From Arcanobacterium sp. (lineage in GTDB: Bacteria > Actinomycetota > Actinomycetes > Actinomycetales > Actinomycetaceae): 56,832 bases of DNA. The stretch spans positions 1-56,832 of the forward strand of contig JALFZJ010000043.1 in NCBI GenBank assembly GCA_022783665.1, read 5' to 3'. Both the position numbers and the translations under genes were made by a program. Under the pieces are notes generated by a model. That model was not told the DNA's origin. It was given only the letters and a program-made list of their open reading frames with translations, and did no database searches. Shown in pieces: positions 37,312 to 47,909 of this stretch; positions within the stretch are counted from its first letter, which is position 1, and the number at the start of each line of letters is the position of its first letter.

Positions 37312-38669
37312 TCAGCCTCCGTTGTTTGAATGCTTTGAGAAGTAGTGCCAGCACCTGCAGCTACAGACTGGCGTTTGCGTAGGCGCGGAGACGGCGGCAG
37401 ATGCTGCCCTGGAAGCGGCGGTACTGGATAGCCGTTTTCGAAGCCGGTGAACTCTTCCCTCTCACGCTGTTCGATAAGCTGCGCTTGAGTTGGATGTACG
37501 CGATCGTCGCCGAATCCCCAAATGATCATAATGAGTGAGAAACCGAGCGACAGAATCACCAGTACAGCCGCAACGTTTATTGGGTAGACCATATCGATAC
37601 CGAGCACAACCATCACAATGAACAGCCAGATCAGCGCCGACGGGATGAGACCCTTCCAGCCAAGTTTCATGAATTGGTCGTAACGGAAGCGCAATGTGGC
37701 ACCGCGCGCCCACACGAAGATGGCCATGAATACCCACGTCTTCAAGATGAACCACAGCATCGGCCACCAACCCGTATTCGGATCGCCGCCCCACAGGCTG
37801 AAGATCCATGCCATGATCGGGCCGGTACGCCAGCCGCCGAAGAAAAGCGTTGTAGCAAGCATGGAGAGGTTCAACATATTCACGTATTCGGAGAGGTAGT
37901 ACCAACCGAACTTCATCGAGGAATACTCAGTGTGTGCACCTGCCACAAGTTCGCCTTCCGCTTCGGGAAGGTCGAATGGAAGGCGGTTTGCCTCACCAAA
38001 CATCGTCACAAGATAGATGAGGAATGCCGGCAACATAATGAATACGTTCCACAAGCCCTGCTGAGCCGAAACAATTCCTGAGGTAGACATCGTGGTATTA
38101 ACGATGAACACCGTGACGAGTGAAAGCCCTTGTGCCAACTCGTAAGAAATCATCTGTGTTGCTGAACGCACAGAGCCGTAGAGAGGGAGCGTAGACTTTG
38201 CAGACCAGCCGCCCATAACAAGGCCGTATTCACCGAGCGCTGCTACGGCGAGCACGAACAGAATCGCCACAGGGGAATCGGCGAGCTGCAATGGCGTCGT
38301 GTGCCCGAAGAGGTTCACTTCTGGCCCCATCGGAATCACAGCCATGAGCGTGAATGCACACAATGCCGAAATCGCCGGAGCGATGAAATACACCACGCGA
38401 TCAGCACCTTTAAGGAAGAAGTCTTCCTTAAAGAGAAGTTTCACTGCGTCTGGGAACGACTGCAGCAAGCCAGCAGGGCCTACCGTATTCGGGCCGAGAC
38501 GGTTTTGCATTCGAGCCAGCAAACGGCGTTCAAACCAGAGCGCGAAGATCACCGAGAAAATCAGATACACGACGATGAATACGGCTTTGATCACCCAAAT
38601 CCACCATGTGTCGTCGGAGAAATCCGCGAGCTGGACGCCGTCACCCAGATTCATCAGAATCGGATTCAC
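37308..38669 (-). CDS. nuoH: NADH-quinone oxidoreductase subunit H
   Basis: 453 residues, the membrane subunit that forms the quinone chamber with NuoB and Nuo[51 protein letters not shown] and [26 protein letters not shown] are classic NuoH motifs; the charged residues near the quinone site are present. A hydrophilic C-terminal tail of about 70 residues ([19 protein letters not shown]) is longer than in proteobacteria. ATG overlaps the nuoG stop as ATGA. Confidence 0.95.
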   Translation of the reverse strand: MNPILMNLGDGVQLADFSDDTWWIWVIKAVFIVVYLIFSVIFALWFERRLLARMQNRLGPNTVGPAGLLQSFPDAVKLLFKEDFFLKGADRVVYFIAPAISALCAFTLMAVIPMGPEVNLFGHTTPLQLADSPVAILFVLAVAALGEYGLVMGGWSAKSTLPLYGSVRSATQMISYELAQGLSLVTVFIVNTTMSTSGIVSAQQGLWNVFIMLPAFLIYLVTMFGEANRLPFDLPEAEGELVAGAHTEYSSMKFGWYYLSEYVNMLNLSMLATTLFFGGWRTGPIMAWIFSLWGGDPNTGWWPMLWFILKTWVFMAIFVWARGATLRFRYDQFMKLGWKGLIPSALIWLFIVMVVLGIDMVYPINVAAVLVILSLGFSLIMIIWGFGDDRVHPTQAQLIEQREREEFTGFENGYPVPPLPGQHLPPSPRLRKRQSVAAGAGTTSQSIQTTEAE

Positions 38670-41242
38670 TTCGTCACCTCCGAGCTAGCGATCGTCACAA
38701 CATCGCCTGCATGCGAACCAATCTGCGCGATCTGGCATCCCACAGAATTCTGCGGCAGCCAGACGACGCCATCAGGCATCGGTACTGTGACGGCATCCAC
38801 GATAATCGAACCTGTTGGTCCGGTTACCTTGACCTTGTTTGTAATACCCGCCTGCGTAGCCGTTGCACTCGACATAACAGCAACAGGCTTACGTGCAGTC
38901 AGGGCAAGATGTGGTTCATGGCTCTGTAGCGCACCCGCATCGAGCATCTGCTTCCATGATGCCAAAATAGCAGAGCCAGCCCCTAGCGCTTTCATAGGCT
39001 CTGGATCCACAGAATGCATCGCTGGAGCCGCGCCTTTCCATTGGCGCAGCTGCGCATACTCATTGACGACGGCTTCAAGCCCGTGCAAGCCAAGATCTAC
39101 GCCTAGTTCCGCAGCAAGATCATCAAGAGCCGTGCGATCAGGCAATGATCGCGAGGTGATGACCTGCCCGAATGGGCGCATCCGGCCTTCCCAGTTAACG
39201 AACGTACCGCCCTTTTCCGCGGTGGGCGCTACTGGAATGAGTACATCGGCGAAGGCGGTTGTGTCCGTCTCGCGCACTTCGAATTGCACAACGAAGGCCG
39301 ATTCGAGTGCCTTTTGTGCGCCGTCTGGAAGATCTACAAGCTCGACGCCTGCAAGCACGAGCGCATCGAGCTCACCCTCGGCAGCAGCCTTGAGCATCTG
39401 CTCGGTATTCATGCCTCGCTCAGATGGGAGCGGAGCACTTTCCCACACGGCTTCGAGATCTGCACGCGCCACAGAGTCCGTTACTAAGCGGCCACCTGGC
39501 AGCAAGTTCGGCATTGCGCCAGCTTCGATCGCGCCGCGATCGCCGGCACGCCGAGGCACCCACGCAATCTTCGAGTTGGTACGGGTTGCAAGCTGAATGA
39601 CGGCACTGAGAGCACCAGGAATGTTGCCTGCGCGCTCACCCACCAAAATCACAGCACCCTCGGCGCCAGCGAGATCCTCATACAGATCTTTAGCTTCACC
39701 ATTGGCGCTTTGCACTACAGAATTGAGGAACCGGGCTTCATCGCCTGGTACACAACCGATGAAACGTGCGTTCATCTTTGCTGTACCACGCGTTGCGTAT
39801 GCGGAAATAACGGAAACGGACGTCGTCTTCGCGAGTACGCCTTTGCGTAAACGCAGGAACAATGCGCCGCATTCGTCTTCCACTTCAAGACCTACGGTGA
39901 GTACGTGGCCAGCCTTCTCAACGTCGCCATAGGTGACGCCGAGCCCGCGCCCTGCAAGGAGAGCGAGGAATGCGTCTTCTTCTTCCGAACCGCTACGGGT
40001 ACGGAAATCGATATTGTTGGTGCCGAGCGCTACACGGGCGAATTTCGAATATGCGTATGCGTCTTCGAGTGGGAGCCGGCCGCCTGTAATCACGCCAACT
40101 CTCTTGCCACGAAGCGCGTCGGCTGCGGTCTCGATCGCTTCGTTCCACGACACCGGCTCATCAATGCCTTTAATCTGTGGATACTTCAGGCGATCTGGGC
40201 CGTTTTGCCAACGGAATGCGAAACGATCTTTATCGGTGATCCAGTCTTCATTGACGTCCATATCTTCCGATGCCATGCGACGCACCACCGTGGAGCGGCG
40301 GTAGTCGACGCGGATCGCGGAGCCTGAAGCATCATGCTCAGTGACGGACTCGACCGATACCAGATCGAATGGGCGAGCACGGAAGCGGTAGGAGGCGGAG
40401 GTCAATGCACCTACGGGGCAGATCTGAATAACGTTGCCTGAGAAGTAAGATGCGAATGGCTTGCCTTCCACGTCTGATTCAGCGGCGCCAACTGGGCCAG
40501 CCGAATACCCTTCCGCGATTCCGGCTTCCCCAAACGGGCCAGAGTACGTATTATTGATGGTTTGCGTGTGCGTGCCATCAGAGTGGGCAAAGCCAAGTAC
40601 CGAAGCATCGAAGTTGCCGATCTGCGAACCTGGCAGGCTGTGCTCAGCATATCCAGGCGTGCCACCTCCACGGCCGTGAAGCTGAATGAACGGATCACCG
40701 GCTATTTGCGTGGAGAAGCGAGTGCATCGCTGGCACAAAATGCAGCGATCACGATCGAGGAGAATCTGCGAAGAAATTGAGATGGGCTTAGGATACGTGC
40801 GCTTGACGTCTACGAAACGAGACTGCGTGCGCCCTTCAATCATTGCCTGATTCTGTAGTGGGCATTCGCCGCCCTTATCGCAGATTGGGCAGTCCATCGG
40901 ATGGTTGATTAGCAAAAACTCCATGATGCCATGCTGAGCACGCTCGGTCACTTCTGAGGTAGCCGAAGTGTAGACCTCCATGCCGGGAGCTACCGTCATA
41001 GAGCACGCCGTCTGAGGTTTGGGCATCTTGGATACGACGCCGTCGCGGTTAGGCATCGCCACCTCAACCAAGCATTGGCGGCAAGCCGCTGCCGGCGCGA
41101 GGAGCGGGTGATCACAGAAGCGAGGGATATAGACGCCGGCTTGCTCTGCAGCACGGATAATCAACGTCCCTTTTGGCACGGTGACGTCTTTGCCGTCAAC
41201 TTTGATGGTGATCTGATCGACGGGATTCTCTGTTACCGTCAT
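38666..41242 (-). CDS. nuoG: NADH-quinone oxidoreductase subunit G
   Basis: 858 residues, the large iron-sulfur subunit of the NADH-oxidising arm. The N-terminal 2Fe-2S domain has CDHPLLAPAAACRQCLVEV; then CPICDKGGECPLQNQ, the 4Fe-4S set CILCQRCTRF and CPVGALTSASYRFRARPFDL. The rest is the molybdopterin-oxidoreductase-like domain, which has no cofactor in complex I. Start ATG 41242 overlaps the nuoF stop as ATGA. Confidence 0.95.
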   Translation of the reverse strand: MTVTENPVDQITIKVDGKDVTVPKGTLIIRAAEQAGVYIPRFCDHPLLAPAAACRQCLVEVAMPNRDGVVSKMPKPQTACSMTVAPGMEVYTSATSEVTERAQHGIMEFLLINHPMDCPICDKGGECPLQNQAMIEGRTQSRFVDVKRTYPKPISISSQILLDRDRCILCQRCTRFSTQIAGDPFIQLHGRGGGTPGYAEHSLPGSQIGNFDASVLGFAHSDGTHTQTINNTYSGPFGEAGIAEGYSAGPVGAAESDVEGKPFASYFSGNVIQICPVGALTSASYRFRARPFDLVSVESVTEHDASGSAIRVDYRRSTVVRRMASEDMDVNEDWITDKDRFAFRWQNGPDRLKYPQIKGIDEPVSWNEAIETAADALRGKRVGVITGGRLPLEDAYAYSKFARVALGTNNIDFRTRSGSEEEDAFLALLAGRGLGVTYGDVEKAGHVLTVGLEVEDECGALFLRLRKGVLAKTTSVSVISAYATRGTAKMNARFIGCVPGDEARFLNSVVQSANGEAKDLYEDLAGAEGAVILVGERAGNIPGALSAVIQLATRTNSKIAWVPRRAGDRGAIEAGAMPNLLPGGRLVTDSVARADLEAVWESAPLPSERGMNTEQMLKAAAEGELDALVLAGVELVDLPDGAQKALESAFVVQFEVRETDTTAFADVLIPVAPTAEKGGTFVNWEGRMRPFGQVITSRSLPDRTALDDLAAELGVDLGLHGLEAVVNEYAQLRQWKGAAPAMHSVDPEPMKALGAGSAILASWKQMLDAGALQSHEPHLALTARKPVAVMSSATATQAGITNKVKVTGPTGSIIVDAVTVPMPDGVVWLPQNSVGCQIAQIGSHAGDVVTIASSEVTK

Positions 41243-42582
41243 CGATTCCCTCCCTTGCTAAACAGAGCCGATTTCGCCACAGGGAAGAGCTCGGCAGCAG
41301 CGGTGTGATAGCCCTGCTCGAACTCATCGCGGAACAAATCGATTCCGGATCGAATCGGTGTAGCCGCGGCGTCACCTAGTGCGCAGAATGAACGGCCAGC
41401 AATATTGGTGGCTATTTCGTAGAGGAGATCCACATCGCCCTCATTGCCTTTTCCGGCTTCAAGACGATGCATGATCTGGCGCATCCAGAATGTGCCTTCG
41501 CGGCACGGTGTACATTTGCCACAGGATTCATGCTGGTAGAAGTCCGTCCACCGTGAGATGACGCGCACAACCGAAACCGTCTCATCAAATACTTGGATGG
41601 CGCGCGTTGCGAGCATCGAACCACCCTCAACAACTTCCTCATAGCCCAGAGGCACGTCGAGGTGGTCTGGAGTAAACAGCGGTGCGGAGGAACCACCGAT
41701 TGCATAGAACTTCAGCTCGTGGCCGTCACGCACACCGCCTGCCATCTCAAGCAGCTCGCGCATCGTAATACCAAATGGGGCTTCGAACTGGCCAGGATTC
41801 TTCACGTGGCCTGAAATTGAGAAGATGCCATGGCCGCGTGAGTTCTTCGTATCGGCACCCATAGCGCTAAACCATTCGGTACCGTTGTTGATAATCCCCG
41901 GCACGGACGCGATTGATTCTACGTTGTTGATCACGGTTGGGCGCGCATACAAGCCTTCAGCCGCCGGGAACGGTGGCTTCAACCTCGGTTGCCCGCGCCT
42001 ACCTTCAAGAGAGTCAAGCAGCGCAGTTTCTTCGCCGCAGATGTAGGCTCCCGCGCCTGCATGTACCGTGATTTCAAGATCGTAGTCGCCATTGGGGCCA
42101 AGGCCTTTTCCGAGAAGCCCAGCCTCGCGCGCCTGACGCACCGCCGCAAGAAGACGGCGATAGACGTGCACAACCTCTCCACGCAGATAGACGAAACCGT
42201 GGTGGCCGCCGATCGCCATCAGGCAGATCATCATGCCTTCGAGAAGCAGATGCGGATTAGCCATCAAGAACGGAATGTCTTTACAGGTACCCGGTTCGGA
42301 TTCATCCGCGTTAACCACAAGATAGCGCGGCCCGCCATCTGCCGGTGGCAGGAACGACCACTTCAATCCTGTAGGGAAGCCAGCGCCGCCGCGCCCACGC
42401 AATCCGGAATCTTTAATCAGGTTCGTAATGGTTCCATCGCCGGGCGTGCCCATCGTCCACGCTTTTTCAATTGCGCGATAGCCACCGTTGCTGCGGTAGG
42501 TTTCGATCGTCCAGGAACGTTCTTTATCCCATGCGTCGCTCAATACCGGGGTTAGTTTGCCCGGTGCAGTAAAAGCACTCAT
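41239..42582 (-). CDS. nuoF: NADH-quinone oxidoreductase subunit F
   Basis: About 447 residues, the NADH- and FMN-binding subunit. GLRGRGGAGFPTGLKWSF is the nucleotide/FMN glycine loop, ADESEPGTCKD and GAGAYICGEETALLDSLEG follow, and the 4Fe-4S cluster N3 motif is ESCGKCTPCREG with the fourth Cys in SFCALGDAA. ATG 42582 shares its A with the nuoE TAA; the frame is open to 42618. Confidence 0.95.
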   Translation of the reverse strand: MSAFTAPGKLTPVLSDAWDKERSWTIETYRSNGGYRAIEKAWTMGTPGDGTITNLIKDSGLRGRGGAGFPTGLKWSFLPPADGGPRYLVVNADESEPGTCKDIPFLMANPHLLLEGMMICLMAIGGHHGFVYLRGEVVHVYRRLLAAVRQAREAGLLGKGLGPNGDYDLEITVHAGAGAYICGEETALLDSLEGRRGQPRLKPPFPAAEGLYARPTVINNVESIASVPGIINNGTEWFSAMGADTKNSRGHGIFSISGHVKNPGQFEAPFGITMRELLEMAGGVRDGHELKFYAIGGSSAPLFTPDHLDVPLGYEEVVEGGSMLATRAIQVFDETVSVVRVISRWTDFYQHESCGKCTPCREGTFWMRQIMHRLEAGKGNEGDVDLLYEIATNIAGRSFCALGDAAATPIRSGIDLFRDEFEQGYHTAAAELFPVAKSALFSKGGNR

Positions 42583-43259
42583 TACTCTCCCCCTTCGGTT
42601 GCTTGCGGCACAGTCCAATTGTGTTCGCGGGCGATCTTAAGGCCTCGCAACGACGCCTCACCTGCGGCTGGGCCTTCATCTACATGCCCATCTTCGAAAC
42701 CGGCTAGCACCCGCTCAGTTTCTTTGAATGTGTGCACTTTTTCTGGCCCGCGTGTGGGATGGATATCTTTGCCAGCGCGAATATCATCAATGATTTGCTT
42801 GGCGCTTTCAGGCGTCTGGTTGTCGAAGAACTCCCAGTTCACCATCACTACCGGAGCGTAGTCGCATCCGGCGTTGCACTCGAGCTGCTCGAGGGTGATC
42901 TTGCCATCCTCCGTCGTCTCATCGTGGCCTACACCCACATATTCGGTGAGCTCATCCCAGATGATATCGCCACCCATCACGGCACACAGCGCGTTCGTGC
43001 ACACGCCCACGTTGTATTCGCCGTTGGGATGACGACGATACTGTGAGTAGAACGTAGCCACAGCTGATACTTGTGCTCGCGTGAGTCCAAGAATATCTGC
43101 CACGAGCACGATGCCGCGCGGTGAACAAAATCCGTCTACCGACTGTATGAGGTGAAGCATCGGCATGATTGCCGAGCGTGAATCCGGATAGCGCGCAATG
43201 ATCTGCGCGGAGTCCTTGCGGATTTGTGCCTCAACTTCTGGCGTGTAGTGTTCGTTCAT
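42582..43259 (-). CDS. nuoE: NADH-quinone oxidoreductase subunit E
   Basis: 225 residues, thioredoxin-like 2Fe-2S subunit. Cluster N1a ligands are visible as CTNALC (C-x4-C) and CNAGC (C-x3-C). AQVSAVATFYSQYRRHP is typical. The start directly follows the nuoD stop. Confidence 0.95.
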   Translation of the reverse strand: MNEHYTPEVEAQIRKDSAQIIARYPDSRSAIMPMLHLIQSVDGFCSPRGIVLVADILGLTRAQVSAVATFYSQYRRHPNGEYNVGVCTNALCAVMGGDIIWDELTEYVGVGHDETTEDGKITLEQLECNAGCDYAPVVMVNWEFFDNQTPESAKQIIDDIRAGKDIHPTRGPEKVHTFKETERVLAGFEDGHVDEGPAAGEASLRGLKIAREHNWTVPQATEGGE

Positions 43260-44606
43260 TTATCGATCCACCCCTCCCATCACTGGGTCGATCATTGCAA
43301 GTGCCACGATCGAGTCTGCAAGCATGCCACCTTCAGCCATGACGCCGAGCGATTGCAGGTTGTTGAAGCCTGCGTCGCGTACGTGCGCACGATATGGGCG
43401 GGTTCCGCCATCGGATATGAGGTGCACACCCCAGATCCCCTTTGGATGCTCAATCATTTGGAATACCTGCCCCGGCGGTACACGGAAGCCTTCCGTCACA
43501 AGCTTGAAGTGGTGGATGAGGCCTTCCATCGATTCAGTCATAATGTGCTTGACGTGCTCGTGTGATTGCCCTTGGCCATCAGCGCTGATTTCCATATCAG
43601 CAGGCCATGCGATCTTCTCATCAGCAACCTTATAGGGCTGCCCCATCGTTGCCTCAAGCTCATTGAGCACTTGGTAGGCGATACGAATCGATTCGTAGCA
43701 CTCAGCGAAACGCACCTTCACGCGGTTATACGCATCGGCTTTTTCGCCAACCGGAATATCAAACTCGTACTTTTCGTAACCGCAATATGGCTGCGTCTTG
43801 CGCAGATCCCATGGCAGACCAGCAGCACGCACACCAGGGCCAGTCATCGAGAGCGCCATCATCGACGATAGCGGCTGATCGGCCACATCAATATGGCGGA
43901 GTTTGAACATCGGGTTCGCCATCGTCATATCTTCCATCTCCTGGAGAGTGAGACGGATAAGAGGAAGGCGATCACGAATTTCTTGGATCTGCTCGGCGGA
44001 AAGATCTTCTAGCACGCCGCCGGGGCGGATGAACTCGTGGTTCATACGAAGGCCGGTGATGCTTTCGTAGATCTTCAAGATCTCTTCGCGCGCACGGAAG
44101 CCGAGCGTCATCATTGACGTAGCACCCAGCTCGTTGCCGCCCGAACCGATAGCGATAGCATGCGAGTTGATTCGCCCTAACTCCATGAGCAGCACACGAA
44201 TAGCGCTTGCCCGCTGAGGAATCTGATCGGTAATACCGAGCAGCTTTTCTACGGCCAGGCAATAGCCTACTTCTTGGAATATCGGAGCCACATAATCCAT
44301 ACGGGTTACGTATGCTACGCCCTGAGTCCAGGTGCGGTACTCCATATTCTTTTCGATACCCGTGTGGAGGAAGCCGGTAGCAGCGCGTACTTCTTTCACC
44401 GTTTCGCCATCGAGCTCGAATTGCACACGAAGCACGCCGTGTGTGGCAGGGTGTACAGGGCCGAGGTTGACGACGATATGTTCTTCACCGAGCTCTTCTG
44501 CTTGGCGAGCGATATCTGCCCAGTCGCCGCCAACAGCTTCAAATTCTGTATATTGATCGGCAACTTTTGCGTCGATTGGCTTTGTTGCATTAGGCATCTG
44601 TGTCAT
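43260..44606 (-). CDS. nuoD: NADH-quinone oxidoreductase subunit D
   Basis: 448 residues, the 49-kDa subunit that forms the quinone-binding site with NuoB. LGPVHPATHGVLR contains the conserved His of the quinone pocket; GFLHTGIEKNMEYRTW and VMGGVDR at the very end are diagnostic. One-base overlap with the nuoC stop. Confidence 0.96.
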   Translation of the reverse strand: MTQMPNATKPIDAKVADQYTEFEAVGGDWADIARQAEELGEEHIVVNLGPVHPATHGVLRVQFELDGETVKEVRAATGFLHTGIEKNMEYRTWTQGVAYVTRMDYVAPIFQEVGYCLAVEKLLGITDQIPQRASAIRVLLMELGRINSHAIAIGSGGNELGATSMMTLGFRAREEILKIYESITGLRMNHEFIRPGGVLEDLSAEQIQEIRDRLPLIRLTLQEMEDMTMANPMFKLRHIDVADQPLSSMMALSMTGPGVRAAGLPWDLRKTQPYCGYEKYEFDIPVGEKADAYNRVKVRFAECYESIRIAYQVLNELEATMGQPYKVADEKIAWPADMEISADGQGQSHEHVKHIMTESMEGLIHHFKLVTEGFRVPPGQVFQMIEHPKGIWGVHLISDGGTRPYRAHVRDAGFNNLQSLGVMAEGGMLADSIVALAMIDPVMGGVDR

Positions 44607-45322
44607 CAGTTGTACTCCCTCCGTGTATCCGGTGGTGGAATGACCGCACCCTTGTAATCGACAGGCAGACCTCCCAATGGGTAGTCCTTACGCTGAGGGT
44701 GCCCAACCCAATCGTCAGGCATTGCAGAGCGCGCCAAGCCGGGATGGCCATCAAAGATGATTCCCATAAGGTCAAATGCTTCGCGCTCAGGCCAGTTATC
44801 GCCTGGGTAGACGGGCGTCAACGATGGCATGTGTGGATCGGCCTCAGGAATAGCAACTTCGAGGGAAATCATTCGATTGTGCGTAATCGACATAAAGGGG
44901 ATGTAGGCGTGAAGTTCACGGCCTTTATCATGCGGATAGTGCACGGCCGAGACGCCTAAACACAGCTCGAAACGCAGATCGGGATCGTCGCGAAGATAGC
45001 GAGCGACGTCAAGAATATGTTCACGCGGCACGAAGATCACGAGCTGATCGCGATCCACCGACACCTTTTCGATGACGTCGGATTCTGCGAGTCCGTCCGC
45101 AGCGGCAAGTTCGAGAATAATATCGACGATCTCATCGAACCATCCGCCAAATGGGCGCGTTGCCGGAGCAGCAATATCTACCACTTCGCGCTGGCCTGTG
45201 AATCCGGTGGTATCTCCTGAGTCTTTTACTCCAAACAGACCCTTACGAGCCGTTACTCTTTCTGCACCAACTGAGCCAAATGGCTGAGGCGCATCCAGTG
45301 CTTGCTGATTGTTTTCGCTCAC
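44606..45322 (-). CDS. nuoC: NADH-quinone oxidoreductase subunit C
   Basis: About 238 residues, 30-kDa subunit of the peripheral arm. [11 protein letters not shown]-like motif appears as [20 protein letters not shown], then [15 protein letters not shown]. The frame opens at 45388, but GTG 45322 overlaps the nuoB stop as GTGA, in line with the rest of the operon, and I take it as the start ([12 protein letters not shown]). The first ~50 residues are a low-complexity extension. Confidence 0.93.
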   Translation of the reverse strand: MSENNQQALDAPQPFGSVGAERVTARKGLFGVKDSGDTTGFTGQREVVDIAAPATRPFGGWFDEIVDIILELAAADGLAESDVIEKVSVDRDQLVIFVPREHILDVARYLRDDPDLRFELCLGVSAVHYPHDKGRELHAYIPFMSITHNRMISLEVAIPEADPHMPSLTPVYPGDNWPEREAFDLMGIIFDGHPGLARSAMPDDWVGHPQRKDYPLGGLPVDYKGAVIPPPDTRREYN

Positions 45323-45876
45323 GCTAGCAGCCCTTTCCGTAGAGTCAATGGCTCGGCCTTTAGTGCAGCCTCTTCTGCGGCGCGGCACATATCGATACGG
45401 TCTTGCCCGATGGGGCGCTTTTCCATCAACTGGTTACGCAGTTCAAAGACGGCGTTAATCAGCATCTCTGGGCGCGGTGGGCATCCTGGGAGGTAAATAT
45501 CTACGGGCACAAGATGATCGATGCCTTGCACTAACGAGTAGTTGTTGAACATACCGCCCGAGGACGCACATACGCCCATGGAGATTACCCACTTGGGTTC
45601 CATGAGCTCGTCGTAGATATTGCGCACAACCGGAGCCATCTTCTGGCTCACACGGCCTGAGACGATCATAATATCCGATTGCCGAGGCGATGCACGGAAC
45701 ACCTCCATGCCGATACGTGAGCCGTCGAAACGGGTGGCGCCAAAGGCCATCATTTCAATTGCACAACACGCCAGACCCATCGTCACCGGCCAAGGTGAAC
45801 GCGCATGCGCCCAGCCGAGCACGGATTCCATTGTTGTGAGGCCGACGCCTTGTGGAATCTTCTCTTCAACTCCCAT
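45319..45876 (-). CDS. nuoB: NADH-quinone oxidoreductase subunit B
   Basis: About 185 residues, carries the terminal cluster N2: tandem Cys in ACCAIEMMA, then [19 protein letters not shown] and [13 protein letters not shown] 45876 gives [10 protein letters not shown], the family start; GTG 45885 directly after the nuoA stop is an alternative. Confidence 0.96.
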   Translation of the reverse strand: MGVEEKIPQGVGLTTMESVLGWAHARSPWPVTMGLACCAIEMMAFGATRFDGSRIGMEVFRASPRQSDIMIVSGRVSQKMAPVVRNIYDELMEPKWVISMGVCASSGGMFNNYSLVQGIDHLVPVDIYLPGCPPRPEMLINAVFELRNQLMEKRPIGQDRIDMCRAAEEAALKAEPLTLRKGLLA

Positions 45877-45885
45877 AAATTCCAC

Positions 45886-46248
45886 TCACTCCCACTCGAG
45901 ACCGCCACGGCGCCACTCATAAATGAACGGCACAGTGATGAGGAAAACAAACAGAGCCATCGACACTAATCCGAACAGCCCTAGCTGCTCGTGTGCCACT
46001 GCCCATGGATACAAGAACACAACTTCAATATCGAAGATGATGAAGGTCATCGCGGTAAGGAAGTATTTGATCGGGAAGCGGCCGGACGCCCCAGCGTTCG
46101 GAGTTGCTTCCACACCGCATTCATAATTCGCAACCTTTACGCGGTTGTACTTGTGCGGGCCAAGAATTGCGCTTGCGCCAAGCCCGCCAAAAGCCACGGC
46201 GGCCGCCGCGATAATCATTACTAATAGCGGAACATACGGATTACTCAT
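45886..46248 (-). CDS. nuoA: NADH-quinone oxidoreductase subunit A
   Basis: 120 residues, three transmembrane helices. YECGVEATPNAGASGRFPIKYFLTAMTFIIFDIEVVFLYPWA is the conserved loop and second helix, with the YECG cysteine. First gene of the fourteen-gene set; the 115-bp gap upstream (46249-46363) may hold a promoter or simply join it to menJ on the same strand. Confidence 0.96.
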   Translation of the reverse strand: MSNPYVPLLVMIIAAAAVAFGGLGASAILGPHKYNRVKVANYECGVEATPNAGASGRFPIKYFLTAMTFIIFDIEVVFLYPWAVAHEQLGLFGLVSMALFVFLITVPFIYEWRRGGLEWE

Positions 46249-46363
46249 ATAACCTCCACCTGTTCGTCAAGATCAATGCGCTCCTTTGCGCGCACAGTGC
46301 CTAGTACAAGAGTACTCTTAAGCGTTCCTAAAAATGGATATATTCTATTCGCAACCATGAAAC

Positions 46364-47647
46364 TCATGCTTTTGGCACCGCCATCGTAAGAGCCGTGATG
46401 AGTTTGTCCATCCAATCGCCGTCGCGGCGATCGAAATTGTCGGAGAGTAGTTTCATCACCAGACGCATAAGCGTCGGGCGCGGCAAGCCATATTTTACGC
46501 AGATATGCATGATCTCTGGGCGCTCAATCAGCGCGGCGAATACTCGCCCAAGCGTGTAATAGCCGCCGAGCTCATCGCGCATTTGTGCGGGATACTGAGC
46601 CAATACGCGATCTTGCTCGCCGAGCGTACGCCGCACGAGTGCCTGCGCTGTAAAATCCGCAAGGATTCTCCCTGACGCCAAGGCATAGGCGATACCCTCA
46701 CCGTTGAAAGGCGAAACCATTCCTCCGGCGTCTCCAATAAGAGCGAGACCATCGGCGTAGTGTGGCTTGCGGTTAAAAGCCATCGGCAGCGCAGCCGAAC
46801 GCAAGGTGCCCACGCGGTTTTCCGGCGTCAGCTCCCATTCCTCAGGCACGTTCGCCATCCACGTCTCGAACACTTTTCGATAATCCACCCCAGTCGGTTT
46901 CGCAGTGCTCGAAAGCGAGCCGAGCCCAACGTTCACGAGGCCATCACCGACGGCGAACACCCACCCGTAACCGGGGAGGAGTTCCGATTCGTTCGGCTTG
47001 CCCGCCCACAGCTCCAGGTATGACTCCATCATGTCGGTCTGAGCAAGGGGCGAGCGGTAATACGTACGCACTGCCACGCCCATTGGCCGCCGTATGTTCT
47101 TTTCTCTGCCCACAGCCGTAGCCAAGCGTGCAGAGACGCCACCAGCGTCTACTACGAGGCGAGCCCCTACGGTGAACTCTTCTCCGCGCGAACCTTCGGC
47201 AGTTTTGCGTGCCCGCACGCCTACCACGCGCCCCGATGCATCGTGCACAATCGGTGCTGTGACGGTAATGCCCTCTTCGATACGGGCGCCAGCAGCGCGA
47301 GCATATTCAATCAGTTTGTGGTCGAAGACTTTGCGCGGGCAGGCCGAGCCAAAGTTTGGCTGGGAGGCAAGTTCTGGCCAGGGCACATCGATCACGATAC
47401 CGCCGCCGTATCCGCGTACGCCATAGTTGCGTACCCAGCCTTCGCTTTCGGGAATCGGGAAGCCCATACGGATAAGTTCAGTGACGGCGCGCGGCGTGAG
47501 GCCGTCTCCACACACCTTGTCTCGCGGATAGGTGGCGCGTTCTAAAACGAGCACGTCGAGCCCGTGGCTGGCCATATAGTATGCAGCAGAAGCGCCCGCT
47601 GGCCCCCCGCCAACGATCACGACGTCCGCCATTTGAGCGAATGCCAT
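46364..47647 (-). CDS. menJ: Geranylgeranyl-reductase-family flavoprotein, probable menaquinone reductase MenJ
   Basis: 427 residues, FAD-dependent. The dinucleotide-binding motif VIVGGGPAGASAAYYMASHG is at the start, DKVCGDGLTPRAV follows, and LALIGDAGGMVSPFNGEGIAYAL is the second FAD motif. In mycobacteria MenJ saturates one isoprene unit of menaquinone; position between menG and nuoA supports that role here rather than one in archaeal-type lipid synthesis. ATG 47647 has GGTGG upstream; MADVVIVGGG at 47632 is a second option. Followed by nuoA after 115 bp. Confidence 0.87.
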   Translation of the reverse strand: MAFAQMADVVIVGGGPAGASAAYYMASHGLDVLVLERATYPRDKVCGDGLTPRAVTELIRMGFPIPESEGWVRNYGVRGYGGGIVIDVPWPELASQPNFGSACPRKVFDHKLIEYARAAGARIEEGITVTAPIVHDASGRVVGVRARKTAEGSRGEEFTVGARLVVDAGGVSARLATAVGREKNIRRPMGVAVRTYYRSPLAQTDMMESYLELWAGKPNESELLPGYGWVFAVGDGLVNVGLGSLSSTAKPTGVDYRKVFETWMANVPEEWELTPENRVGTLRSAALPMAFNRKPHYADGLALIGDAGGMVSPFNGEGIAYALASGRILADFTAQALVRRTLGEQDRVLAQYPAQMRDELGGYYTLGRVFAALIERPEIMHICVKYGLPRPTLMRLVMKLLSDNFDRRDGDWMDKLITALTMAVPKA

Positions 47648-47909
47648 TGCCCACCGCTTCCTGCATCGATTACATACGAACGAGCAACCTCACAGGAGGC
47701 TGCTCCTCTGGAAGTCTACGTGGTTCACGGCATGAGTAAAAATCGAGAGTCACCTTATTACGCAACATCTTGCATTCGTAAATAGTGCGGGACGCCGGTG
47801 CTGTTCCATCGCCACAACTCAGCGTCACAGTATCATGCCCAACTCACGGATCGACGCCGCTCACAACCATGCGTCACTCGCCGCAACTCAGCGCCATCTT
47901 GCTCGCAAT

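Noticed and set aside
38301-39596. Plus-strand open frame of 431 codons opposite nuoG/nuoH
   Set aside because: It is antisense to well-supported complex I genes and its product is Ser/Arg/Ala-rich without any motif; it reflects codon bias of the real genes.
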